Positions 1 through 10,110 of a stretch of 64,000 nucleotides of DNA are shown piece by piece. The DNA is from JABAAE01 sp036336715 (GTDB taxonomy: Bacteria; Planctomycetota; Planctomycetia; Pirellulales; Pirellulaceae). The notes under the pieces were generated by a model that was given only the letters and a program-made list of their open reading frames with translations, did no database searches and was not told where the DNA came from. The DNA lies in NCBI GenBank assembly GCA_036336715.1, contig JAYZFP010000215.1:50283-114282 (forward strand). The letters run 5' to 3'. The position numbers and the translations under genes are program-made. Every line of letters begins with the position of its first letter. Position 1 is the stretch's first letter.

Positions 1-434
1 TCCAGCCGAATCCTGCGTGCTTCCGCGATGTTGTAAGTGAGCGGCTTTTCGCAGTAAACGTGTTTACCCAGTTGCAGCGCGGGAAGGGTGGCAAACGCGT
101 GGGTGTGTTCGCAGGTGCTGACGACTACCGCATCGATCTCTTTCTGACGATCATAAAGCTCTCGAAAGTCAACGTAGGTGCGGGCTTTTGGAAAACGGGA
201 AGCGGCGGCGTTGAGATTGTTCCGGTTGACATCGCACAGGGCAACAATATTTTCGGAACGGACACCGTTGGTGTTGGCTCCACCCCTTCCTCCTGCCCCG
301 ATAATTGCAATATTCAGCTTTTCGTTCAGGTTCTGGCCCCGCAGGATATTGGGAGCAAACAGGGTGGCCGCTCCGGCAGCGGCTCCCGCCGATACCCTGG
401 AAAACTGTCGACGGTCGATCGGTTGTGAGTTCAT
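1..434 (-). CDS. Gfo/Idh/MocA family oxidoreductase, N-terminal part (runs off left edge)
   Basis: NAD(P)-dependent sugar-type oxidoreductase, probably exported. The ATG at 432-434 gives a start MNSQPIDRRQFSRV with a twin-arginine-like RRQFSR followed by an Ala-rich hydrophobic stretch. The Rossmann motif reads IAIIGAGGRGG, and the family EKP signature appears as KHVYCEKPLTYN near the edge. The C-terminal catalytic/oligomerisation domain lies outside the window, so the substrate cannot be judged. It is the last gene of a minus-strand run. A second, complete family member lies at 30404-31723. The family is clear; the function is unknown. Confidence 0.85.
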   Translation of the reverse strand, partial: MNSQPIDRRQFSRVSAGAAAGAATLFAPNILRGQNLNEKLNIAIIGAGGRGGANTNGVRSENIVALCDVNRNNLNAAASRFPKARTYVDFRELYDRQKEIDAVVVSTCEHTHAFATLPALQLGKHVYCEKPLTYNIAEARRIRL

Positions 435-598
435 GGCGATCCTCGGTGCAAAAGCGAATGGTAGTCAGCACACTTATCTTCGCACGATCCGATTGCCCGT
501 TCAACATTCGAGCAGTCGGGCAACATTCGAGCAGTCGAACGCGCCTGGAATCTTTGTCGCCGTCGGGACCCCAACGGCTGGACGATGACCGCAACCGC

Positions 599-952
599 TC
601 AAAGATCTTCTCGAAAGAGAAAATCGCCCTGATCGCCCTTTCCCAGCTTTTCACTTTCCCGCACCGCAGAAAGGGGTAAGCTCCCGTAGTAATGCGGAAA
701 AAGATCTCCACCCCGGGAAGGCTCCCATTTCAAACCGGGACCGAGGGATTCGCTTTCAACAGCAATCAGCCAGACATCATCGAACATCGAAAAATGACGC
801 CGGGCGGTTTCCGCCACCTGGGAACCCGTGGAAAAGTGAATGAATCCATCCTCCCGGTCGACTGCCGATCCGGAAAAAAGTGCCGTCTCCTGAAAAGAGG
901 CCCACTCCGCTGACCGCAAAAGCTTGTAGATTAATGTCATACCTTCCTTCAT
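599..952 (-). CDS. DUF952 domain protein
   Basis: Short cytoplasmic protein of 117 residues. The pattern of YKLL and W at the N-terminus, then DREDGFIHFST, then a valine-rich strand WLIAVE, fits the DUF952 family; no biochemical role is established to my knowledge. The ATG at 950-952 overlaps the TGA of the upstream DUF1501 gene by one base (TGATG), which suggests translational coupling. An in-frame ATG four codons later (938-940, MTLIYK) is an alternative start that would match the usual family N-terminus better. No Shine-Dalgarno decides between them. Confidence 0.75.
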   Translation of the reverse strand: MKEGMTLIYKLLRSAEWASFQETALFSGSAVDREDGFIHFSTGSQVAETARRHFSMFDDVWLIAVESESLGPGLKWEPSRGGDLFPHYYGSLPLSAVRESEKLGKGDQGDFLFREDL

Positions 953-2307
953 CAGATCAATTCCGGCAGAGGGAGGTGTCCATCAACGAGGTACTGCGGG
1001 CGACCGGTCAGGTCGTCCACCGTGACGGCATTGGGGTCCAGCCCCATCTGCTGATAGAGTGTCGCCAGCACTTCACCAAAGTGCACGGGTCGGTCGGCGA
1101 CTTCTCCACCCAGCCGGTCGGTGGCCCCGATCACCTGTCCCGTCCGGAGACCACCTCCAGCGATCAGACCGCCACCCACGCGGGGCCAGTGATCCCGGCC
1201 CGCGTTCTTGTTGATCTTGGGCGTCCTGCCGAATTCCCCCCAGGCGACCACCGAGACATCCCGGTCCAGGCCCCGCTCGTAGAGATCTTCGATCAGGGCA
1301 GACAGCCCCTGGTCAAACAGGGGCAGGTGAGTTTCCCGCAAACCCTTGAAGTTCTGGCTGTGAAAATCCCAGCGGCCAAAATTCAGGGTCACCACCCGGG
1401 CTCCCGCCTCCACCAGCCGGCGGGCAATCAAAAAATGTTCCAGGTTGCGGGGGGCCCCGTCTCCGAAGTTCTTTGGGTCTCCCTTTCCGTAGCGTTCCCG
1501 GACCCCCGGGTCCTCCTTGCTCAGGTCAAGCGCTTCGGCAAGTTTGCTGGAAGAGAGAATTCCGAGTGCCTGTTCCGAAAGCTCATCCATGCCGGCCATT
1601 TTTCCGGAAGCATCGGACCGTCGCCGAAAAGCATCAAATCTCTGCAACAGGCTTTGTCGGTCCTGCAAACGATTCAGCGGGACGCTGCCGATTTTCATGT
1701 TGGCCCGGGCCGGCCCTGAGGGACGGAAGGCTGCGTGGGTAACCCCCAGAAAGCCGGGGTGACCCGGGGAACCGTAGGGGGGATGACCGGCATCCGGCGC
1801 CAAACCTACAAACGGGGGCACCGACCGGTTCACCGGACCCTGCAGGCTGGAAATCGTGGAGCCCACAGAGGGCCAACCACCGGTCGGTTGTCGTTGCGTC
1901 GTCCTCCCGGTGTAGCAGATGAAAGAATCGTGCGCCCCATTGGGGGAGCCGACCACTGACCGGAGCGGCACACACTTGTCCATGATCCTCGCCATGCGGG
2001 GCATGTGTTCCGATATTTCTATCCCCGGAACGTTTGTCCGGATGGGTCGAAATTCCCCACGGATTTCATCCGGAGCGTCCATTTTCAGATCGTACATGTC
2101 CTGGTGGGAAGGAGCACCGACCATGTAGATCATGATGATCGCCTTGTGCGAATTGCGAATGCCCGCCTGCTGCTCGGCACGCAGCAACTTGGGCAGGGTC
2201 AGACCGCCTGCGGCCAGGCTTCCGACTCGGAGAAAATCACGGCGGGCAATGCCGTCACAGAGTCTTCCCCGAGGACTTGATTCGGCTTCACCTTGAAAGG
2301 TCAACAT
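952..2307 (-). CDS. DUF1501 family secreted protein (sulfatase-fold-like)
   Basis: A 451-residue protein of the planctomycete DUF1501 family. The start chosen (ATG 2305-2307) places a Tat-type signal RRDFLRVGSLAAGG at residues 22-35. Family landmarks are visible: AIMIYMVGAPSHQDMYDLK after the signal, GEFRPIRTNVPGIEISEHMP, the mid-region RRLVEAGARVVTLN, and the C-terminal VVAWGEFGRTPKINKNAGRDHW. DUF1501 proteins usually sit beside a PSCyt/DUF1549/DUF1553 cytochrome; this one does not. Upstream on the same strand (gap 83 bases) is a beta-propeller-like protein; downstream DUF952 overlaps by one base. An upstream in-frame ATG at 2406 is rejected because it places the signal too deep. Confidence 0.9.
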   Translation of the reverse strand: MLTFQGEAESSPRGRLCDGIARRDFLRVGSLAAGGLTLPKLLRAEQQAGIRNSHKAIIMIYMVGAPSHQDMYDLKMDAPDEIRGEFRPIRTNVPGIEISEHMPRMARIMDKCVPLRSVVGSPNGAHDSFICYTGRTTQRQPTGGWPSVGSTISSLQGPVNRSVPPFVGLAPDAGHPPYGSPGHPGFLGVTHAAFRPSGPARANMKIGSVPLNRLQDRQSLLQRFDAFRRRSDASGKMAGMDELSEQALGILSSSKLAEALDLSKEDPGVRERYGKGDPKNFGDGAPRNLEHFLIARRLVEAGARVVTLNFGRWDFHSQNFKGLRETHLPLFDQGLSALIEDLYERGLDRDVSVVAWGEFGRTPKINKNAGRDHWPRVGGGLIAGGGLRTGQVIGATDRLGGEVADRPVHFGEVLATLYQQMGLDPNAVTVDDLTGRPQYLVDGHLPLPELI

Positions 2308-2390
2308 GTTCCCAATTCTCCCGGGTTCCAGCTCTACCGAAAAACTGGATTCATTATAAGGCGCGGGACTTGCCGCGACCAAGTGAATCT

Positions 2391-3452
2391 TTACCCCGTT
2401 TGCCAACGGTAAATTCCGAAGACCGCGTTCAATCCGCTCGCTTCCAGGTCAATTTCCACCAGCGTTTCGCTCTTTTCCAGATCGTAAAGCACAACGCGGG
2501 TGGGCTGGGTGCCATACTGACCGCAGGCCTGAAACCCCTGCTTGATCCAACTCAGGTTTTTTCGCAGCCAGGTCGGCCGAATTCGGGAAAAACCGACCCA
2601 GGCTCTTGCCGGACCTTCCAGACAGAGCCCGCGGCACCAGCCGAGTTCACCCGAATCGCTACCGATGGTACCGCTCATTTTTGTCAGGTCATACGACCGG
2701 ACGGATTGTCCCGTCGTCCGGTTGCAAAAGACGATGTGGCCGTTGGTGGTGGTGAAAGCCACCTGGTCCCCACTCACGATTCCATCGTGGGGACTCCCGC
2801 CGGGCACATCGATCCTTTTGTCTGGGTGATCCAGGTTCAGGGCATCCTGCTGGTGGAACCTCGTGGCATACCGGTTCCCTTGCGTTTGAAAAACAAAGTT
2901 GGGATGGGAAAGGTGCGGCTTGGTGGTGGGTACCTTCCGGTAATCAACCGTCCGGTCAAATCGCGACCAGGTCTCCCGGTCGCAGGTGGACCATTCCCGG
3001 ACAACCCGGGAATTGGCAGGCACGCTCCGGTCCATTTGAATTCGCAGCACCTGGTCCAACCCGGTATTGGCCACCAGCAGGTGTTCCTCCCGATTTTCAG
3101 CCAAGTCTTCTTCGTAACGGACATGATGCAGGTCATTGAAGCCGGGGTGGGAAAAGAAATACGTCGGCTTCCAGTGGTCAAGATCGTACTCGAGGATTTC
3201 CGTTTGGGTGCAAACGATGATTCTTCCGGCTTCCTGCCGCAGGTCGCCCGCCTTGAAAACGATGGAGGGGTCCCGGTCAGCGCAGAACTCCGCGGGCGTC
3301 TGATACTCGACAACCGTCCGGGAGGATCCCGTTTCGGGATCGATGGCCACGATCACTCCCCGGTCGTAGGCATGCCACTCATCGAGGTCGAGAGCCCTTT
3401 TTCTTTGCCGGCCACCGACAACCAGCAACTGGAATCCTGGTTTTTGCGACAC
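2391..3452 (-). CDS. beta-propeller-like protein of unknown function (GTG start)
   Basis: A 353-residue protein made of repeated beta-rich segments such as GVIVAIDPETG, EILEYDLDHWKP, HLLVANTGLDQVLRI, GHIVFCNRTTG and RVVLYDLEKS, each typical of a propeller blade. The stretches HLSHPNFVFQTQGNRY and GGSPHDGIV recall arylsulfotransferase/NHL-type propellers, but I do not recognise a named family. GTG at 3450-3452 overlaps the TAG of the flippase gene by one base (TAGTG) and is the natural start; a longer ATG-initiated reading (from 3686) would run 234 bases into the flippase gene and is rejected. No signal peptide is seen with this start. The tight overlap suggests a joint role with the flippase, perhaps in polysaccharide biosynthesis. 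Confidence 0.7.
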   Translation of the reverse strand: MSQKPGFQLLVVGGRQRKRALDLDEWHAYDRGVIVAIDPETGSSRTVVEYQTPAEFCADRDPSIVFKAGDLRQEAGRIIVCTQTEILEYDLDHWKPTYFFSHPGFNDLHHVRYEEDLAENREEHLLVANTGLDQVLRIQMDRSVPANSRVVREWSTCDRETWSRFDRTVDYRKVPTTKPHLSHPNFVFQTQGNRYATRFHQQDALNLDHPDKRIDVPGGSPHDGIVSGDQVAFTTTNGHIVFCNRTTGQSVRSYDLTKMSGTIGSDSGELGWCRGLCLEGPARAWVGFSRIRPTWLRKNLSWIKQGFQACGQYGTQPTRVVLYDLEKSETLVEIDLEASGLNAVFGIYRWQTG

Positions 3453-4771
3453 TAGACCCAACCTCCCAGACCTGGACGAATCCCCAGCTTGCGACGCACC
3501 ACAACCAAGGCAATTCCGTTCCAGAAAATAACCGAAATGGTTGTGGCAATCGCCGCCCCGGTTGTCTGGAACAGGGGAACCAGTAACAGGTTCAGCCCAA
3601 TATTGAGCAGCATGCTGACCAGGAGAATTTTCATGAAGGTTTGGTGATTTCCACTCATCGACAGCAGGGCACCCACGCTGCCACAAAAGACATTGAACAG
3701 GTTGCCAGCGACAAGAATTCTCAGTGGCAGGGAAGCCTCTTCAAAACCTTTTCCATAGAAATTGAGCATTGGTGATGGAAACAGCAGAAAAACCATGGAC
3801 ACCATGAGCCCAAAGAAAAACGATAAGCCGGCGGCTTTTGTGGCCAGCTTCTGCAACTGCTCCCGGTCATTCCGTGTCCGGGCAATCATCGGACCGAAAG
3901 CAGTGTTCACGGCGTTGATCCCGAACACCACGAATGCTGAGTACTTGGCTGCCGCCGCATAGGGCCCCACCTGGTCGCTGTCAACAAAGATTCCCAGCAT
4001 CCAGATATCACTTTGGCCATGAATGGTCATGGCAATGGTAATCAGGAGTGTCGCCCATCCCATCGAACGCCACTCGGCCACGGCTTCCAGGTTGTTGGCC
4101 GGGGATTGTTTCTGGACACCCGACAGTTCGCGCTCCTGCAACCACTGACCGGTGACCAGGGTCGCCAGGGTCACCACCACAAAAACGGCCGCGGCGTGAA
4201 CCGGCGCGAAATCGGGCAGGGAAAACAGTCCGCCATCGACCAGCAGGCCGATCAGTCCCAGGGTCAGAAATGGCCTCAACAACCCCTCCGGCAGAACCGA
4301 GAGAACCGGTCGCTCCCTGCCCCGCAAAACCCCCTGGCGTACCAGTGAAAAAACCTGAAAGGGAATCGCCAGGCAAATCACCTGGGTCGTCAACCATAGC
4401 GAACGGTCATCCCACTGCCGGATCCCCTGAATGGTGATGACCGAAACGATCAGCAGGAACAGCGAACAGAACAGGGATCGCCGATTCAGCCACCGCAGGC
4501 ATTCAAAGAGAAGAGGTGGGTCGGTCTTGTAGGTTGTGATAAACCGCGTGGCTACCATGTCACCCCCTGCAACGGCACCAATCACCAGGAAGTTGAGGGA
4601 AACCAGTGCGAACGAGTAATCGCCGTAGCCCGCTTTTCCGAACAGTCTCGCCAGCATCAGCTGAACGCCAAAACTGGCGACCACCGAGACGCTCTTGACC
4701 AAAAAGGTCAGCACGCCGCCACGAGCCATGCGTGACTCATCGGACTGTTCGGCTGGGCTGGATCGCGACAT
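3452..4771 (-). CDS. polysaccharide flippase (Wzx/MOP superfamily)
   Basis: Inner-membrane protein of 439 residues with many hydrophobic segments, expected to flip lipid-linked oligosaccharides. The N-terminus GGVLTFLVKSVSVVASFGVQLMLARLFG and the following GYGDYSFALVSLNFL match the start of O-antigen/PST flippases, and the C-terminal half has GAAIATTISVIFWNGIALV, also typical. Length agrees with the family. It is the first gene of a minus-strand run and is divergent from the sulfatase at 4937, leaving a shared promoter region of about 165 bases. The next gene starts inside its stop codon. The exact substrate cannot be told. Confidence 0.85.
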   Translation of the reverse strand: MSRSSPAEQSDESRMARGGVLTFLVKSVSVVASFGVQLMLARLFGKAGYGDYSFALVSLNFLVIGAVAGGDMVATRFITTYKTDPPLLFECLRWLNRRSLFCSLFLLIVSVITIQGIRQWDDRSLWLTTQVICLAIPFQVFSLVRQGVLRGRERPVLSVLPEGLLRPFLTLGLIGLLVDGGLFSLPDFAPVHAAAVFVVVTLATLVTGQWLQERELSGVQKQSPANNLEAVAEWRSMGWATLLITIAMTIHGQSDIWMLGIFVDSDQVGPYAAAAKYSAFVVFGINAVNTAFGPMIARTRNDREQLQKLATKAAGLSFFFGLMVSMVFLLFPSPMLNFYGKGFEEASLPLRILVAGNLFNVFCGSVGALLSMSGNHQTFMKILLVSMLLNIGLNLLLVPLFQTTGAAIATTISVIFWNGIALVVVRRKLGIRPGLGGWV

Positions 4772-4936
4772 CTTCGGGTTCTCAGATTCCCTGGGGCGTC
4801 CTCATCCGTGCCGAAACAGTCGGCTCAGGTGCAGAATGAGGTGCAGGATCAGGTTCCTTTTGGATCAGACGATCCAATCTTAGCTATAATCGATCGTTTC
4901 TTCCCTGATGTAAATGAAACGGATCGTATTCGACCG

Positions 4937-6862
4937 ATGTTCAGATTTCCAATTTTGCTTTTGCCAGCTGTTCTGGTTTTGCCGGTTGGCCTGTTTGGTG
5001 AGGAACCCCGGAAACCGAATGTCCTGTTGCTGCTGGTTGACGATCTGAAGCCGGCACTGGGTTGCTACGGTGATCAGGTCGCCATCACTCCCAATATCGA
5101 TCGCCTAGCAGCTTCCGGCACGCGGTTTGACCTTGCGTATTGCAACCAGGCGGTCTGTGCTCCCTCCCGCTTCACCCTGATGCTTGGTTCGCATTCGACT
5201 TCGACCGGGCTTTACGGACTGGGATCGCAACTTCGCAACGTTATCCCCAACGCGGTGACCCTGCCGCAATATTTTTCCCAACACGGCTACAGCACCGAAT
5301 CACTGGGAAAAATATTCCATATCGGGCATGGCAACCTGGGGGATCCCACCTCTTTCGAAGTTCCCCATTTCCACGACAAGGTGATCGAGTACCTCGACCC
5401 GGAAAGTACCAATGGCGGCAAGCTCACCCGCGAGGAAGCCTATTTCACCAACCGCCAACTGGGCCAGATCCGCTCCTTGCCGCGGGGAGCCGCCTTTGAA
5501 CACCCGGAGGCCGCTGACACAGATTATGCGGATGGCCGGGTGGCCCGGGAAACCATCCGCCGGTTGCAGCAGGCGAAATCACGCCGGGAAAAAACCGGGA
5601 CCCCCTTCCTGATTGCCGCCGGTTTTGTCCGACCCCACCTCCCCTTTTCCGCACCGAAAAGATACTGGAACCGCTTCGACCCCCGGAAGTTACCGATGCC
5701 GAGGTTCCTTGGAAATCCGCGCGATGCAGCCGCGGTGGGGCTGAAGAAGGGGGGTGAGATTTCCAATTACAAACCGGTTCCCACCAACGGTGAGGTGAAC
5801 CCCGAACTGACCCGGCAACTGATTCACGGCTATTACGCCAGTACAAGTTTCGTGGATGCCCAGATCGGAAAAGTGCTGGACGAACTCAAACGACTCGAGC
5901 TCGATCGCCAGACAATCGTCGTGTTATGGGGCGACCATGGATTCCATTTGGGCGATCACAGCTTCTGGACCAAGCACACCAATTACGAACAGGCTAACCG
6001 GATTCCCATTCTGATCGCCGCTCCTGGTGTTTCCCGCCCCGGTTCGGTGACCCGGCAACCGGCTGAAAGCGTTGACCTTTTCCCGACATTGGCCGAACTG
6101 TGCGGACTCCCCCAGCCGCGCGGACCACAGAGAATTGATGGCCGGAGTCTGGTCCCGGTACTGCGGGATGTCAAGGTTCGCGTAAGGGATCACGCCTATC
6201 ACGCCTATCCGCGCAAAAAACTGGGGCGTGCCATCCGGACGGAGCAGTATCGTCTGGTCGAGTGGCAAAATGTCGGCCAACCGGCGGAAGCAGCAGAAAT
6301 AGAATTGTACGACTACCAAAATGATCCCCTGGAAACCGAGAACGTCGCCGCCCGGAACCCGCAGGTTGTCAAGCGGCTTCGCGATATTCTGGCGACTTAC
6401 CCACAGCCGGTTGACCCGCGCCGCCGCTCCGGAAAAGCAGGCCCCGCCCCCCGGATCGTCAACCGCCAACTGAAGATTTCCGCGACCGTAACCGGCAAAC
6501 AGCCCTCCGGTGTGGTGCTCGCTCAGGGAGGACGTCAGCACGGGTATGCGGTCTCGCTGGAAGAGGGAAGGGTGCATTTCGATGTGCGGAAAGATACGAA
6601 AGTCACCCGCATCTCCTCACCGCTGCAATACTCTGGGACCACGACCATCAAGGCGACCCTGCTGCCAAAGCAGATGACGCTGCAGGTCAACGGTGTGATC
6701 GTGGCCCGGGGGGAGTCACCGGGCCTGATCCAGGTTCAACCCCAGGACGAACTTTCGCTGGGGGAGGACACGCAAACAGCCGCTGGCAATTACCAGCCGC
6801 CCAACAAATTCAGCGGAAAAATCATTGCTTCCAACGTCAAAACGGACAAACCTGTCGATTGA
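4937..6862 (+). CDS. secreted sulfatase (iduronate-2-sulfatase-like) with C-terminal beta domain
   Basis: A 641-residue formylglycine-dependent sulfatase. A signal peptide covers residues 1-21 (ends VLVLPVGLFGEE). The metal-binding start NVLLLLVDDLKP is at about 28-39 and the active-site CAPSR motif begins at Cys74, which must be oxidised to formylglycine. Further family marks are GKIFHIG, RPHLPF, and GDHGFHLGDHSFWTKHTNYE, matching iduronate-2-sulfatase-like enzymes. Residues from about 510 to the end form an extra beta-rich region (ISATVTG, SGVVLAQGG, AVSLEEGRVHFDV, FSGKI) that resembles a concanavalin-like domain used for sugar binding. The start ATG at 4937 is preferred over upstream codons because it begins the signal peptide. 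Likely substrate: sulfated polysaccharide. Confidence 0.92.
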   Translation: MFRFPILLLPAVLVLPVGLFGEEPRKPNVLLLLVDDLKPALGCYGDQVAITPNIDRLAASGTRFDLAYCNQAVCAPSRFTLMLGSHSTSTGLYGLGSQLRNVIPNAVTLPQYFSQHGYSTESLGKIFHIGHGNLGDPTSFEVPHFHDKVIEYLDPESTNGGKLTREEAYFTNRQLGQIRSLPRGAAFEHPEAADTDYADGRVARETIRRLQQAKSRREKTGTPFLIAAGFVRPHLPFSAPKRYWNRFDPRKLPMPRFLGNPRDAAAVGLKKGGEISNYKPVPTNGEVNPELTRQLIHGYYASTSFVDAQIGKVLDELKRLELDRQTIVVLWGDHGFHLGDHSFWTKHTNYEQANRIPILIAAPGVSRPGSVTRQPAESVDLFPTLAELCGLPQPRGPQRIDGRSLVPVLRDVKVRVRDHAYHAYPRKKLGRAIRTEQYRLVEWQNVGQPAEAAEIELYDYQNDPLETENVAARNPQVVKRLRDILATYPQPVDPRRRSGKAGPAPRIVNRQLKISATVTGKQPSGVVLAQGGRQHGYAVSLEEGRVHFDVRKDTKVTRISSPLQYSGTTTIKATLLPKQMTLQVNGVIVARGESPGLIQVQPQDELSLGEDTQTAAGNYQPPNKFSGKIIASNVKTDKPVD

Positions 6863-6970
6863 GCTGTACAGACCTCCAAGACTTTGAGAGGCTGCCGACC
6901 CGGAGCGAAGCAACCGTTACGGGACCAGCAGCCGCCCTGGATTGTGCGAAGCCCGAGCTTTTCATTTAGA

Positions 6971-8272
6971 ATGGAAGTCATGAACGCATTTCATCCCATA
7001 CCCCGTCGGACCCTGCTGAAGGGAGCGGGTGCCTGCCTGGCACTTCCGGCCCTGGAAATCATGGAATCCCCCCTGATGGCTGCGGACAATGCCGGCCGTC
7101 CAAAACAGGGCGAGGCAAAAATCCCCTTGCGATTGGGGATCTTTCACAAGGGAAATGGTATCGATCCCGCCAACTGGGAGGCCAACGGAAGCGAAACGGA
7201 TTTTCGGCTTTCCAAAAACCTCCATCCGCTGGAAAAGCACCAGGCAGAGATAGTCGTCCTCTCCAACGTCAGCAACCAGCCCAAGGGGGATCACTATGGG
7301 GCCATGCCTCTGTTCATGACTGGCATTCAGAACCGCAATCCGGGCCAGACCTTCGACCAGGTGATCGCGGAAAAGATCGGCAGCCAATCGCAGTTCCAGT
7401 CCTTTCAGCTTTCCGCCGAACCTGTGGACGTGCGATCGACCACACTCAACAGCCTGGCCTACGATCGGGAGGGTCGTCCGAAATACGTCGAACGCAACGC
7501 GCAGTTCGCTTTTGACCGACTGTTTCGCGGCCTCAGTGGATCGCGACAACGGAATAAAATCAGCAGCGTGCTGGATGCGGTCCAGGAACCCGCCGGAAAG
7601 CTGTTGAAACGCGCCAGCCGGACGGATCGCCAGGTGCTGCACAACTACCTGGATTCCATCCGGGAAGTGGAAATGGAAATCGAAAAACAGAACCAGGTCG
7701 ATCGGGCACGTCCCAACCTGGAAAAAGTCAAAGGTGACGTCGTCAAGCTGGATGACTTTCCCTCCAAGATGAAGACGATGATGGACCTGGTGGCTCTCGC
7801 GTTCTGGACCGATGCCACCCGGGTAGCTTCCTGCATTATGGCGCTGGAAAGCAGCCGGCGGATTCATGATTTTCTCGGGCTGACCGCCGATTTTCACTGG
7901 TCGTCACACTTCGAGAGAAACAGTCGCCTGGCAGAGCAGTTCAATCAGGCCAATACCTGGTACGTTGAACAGTTCGCCTACGCGGTCACCCGGATGAAAT
8001 CACTCCCCGAATTTGACGGGTCTTCGGTATTCGACCATTCGGTCCTGATGTTTGGTTCCGGTCTCAGTCACGGAGGCAAGCACGTCGGGTCCAACCTGCC
8101 GCTGGTTCTGGCAGGTGGCAAGCATTGCGGACTGAACACCGGACGACTGCTGAAATACCCGGACCAGCCGCCCCACGCCAACTGCCTTTTGACCCTGATT
8201 CAGCATTTTGGCATACCAGACGAATCCTATTCGAATTCCACGGGGACCCTGGACCGGCTCCGCAAGTCCTGA
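6971..8272 (+). CDS. DUF1552 family secreted protein
   Basis: A 433-residue member of DUF1552, a planctomycete/verrucomicrobial family with Tat-type signals. The N-terminus carries PRRTLLKGAGACLALPALE. The family pattern follows: PLRLGIFHKGNGIDPANW, LEKHQAEIVVLSNV, GDHYGAMPLFMTG, TFDQVIAEKIG, and late HSVLMFGSGLSHGGKHVGSNLPLVLAGG. Starts at 6971 and 6980 are both possible. DUF1552 genes normally accompany a DUF1592-type cytochrome, as at 17555-22725, but here the gene follows a sulfatase by about 110 bases with no partner nearby. Function of the family is not established. Confidence 0.9.
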   Translation: MEVMNAFHPIPRRTLLKGAGACLALPALEIMESPLMAADNAGRPKQGEAKIPLRLGIFHKGNGIDPANWEANGSETDFRLSKNLHPLEKHQAEIVVLSNVSNQPKGDHYGAMPLFMTGIQNRNPGQTFDQVIAEKIGSQSQFQSFQLSAEPVDVRSTTLNSLAYDREGRPKYVERNAQFAFDRLFRGLSGSRQRNKISSVLDAVQEPAGKLLKRASRTDRQVLHNYLDSIREVEMEIEKQNQVDRARPNLEKVKGDVVKLDDFPSKMKTMMDLVALAFWTDATRVASCIMALESSRRIHDFLGLTADFHWSSHFERNSRLAEQFNQANTWYVEQFAYAVTRMKSLPEFDGSSVFDHSVLMFGSGLSHGGKHVGSNLPLVLAGGKHCGLNTGRLLKYPDQPPHANCLLTLIQHFGIPDESYSNSTGTLDRLRKS

Positions 8273-8371
8273 TGGGTTCGCCGGCACAACACACCAGGGG
8301 CGGTTGTTGCCCGGACACGTTTCAGGACTGCACGCAGGGCACTTTTCAGGACTGGGCGCAGGGCGGGGTGG

Positions 8372-10003
<1,632 letters not shown>

Positions 10004-10110
10004 TTTGGTCGGTGTGTTCGAGGCGGTCGGGTCGATACGGGTAGCCCGTGCAATTAAGATAGACCGAACAGCGATCCGAATCAAAAAGAAACCCCCGGAC
10101 CAGGACCCCG

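Noticed and set aside
2277..3455. Long plus-strand frame of 392 codons opposite the propeller and DUF1501 genes
   Set aside because: Low-complexity Pro/Gly/Arg-rich product with no family marks, exactly opposite genes with clear domains.
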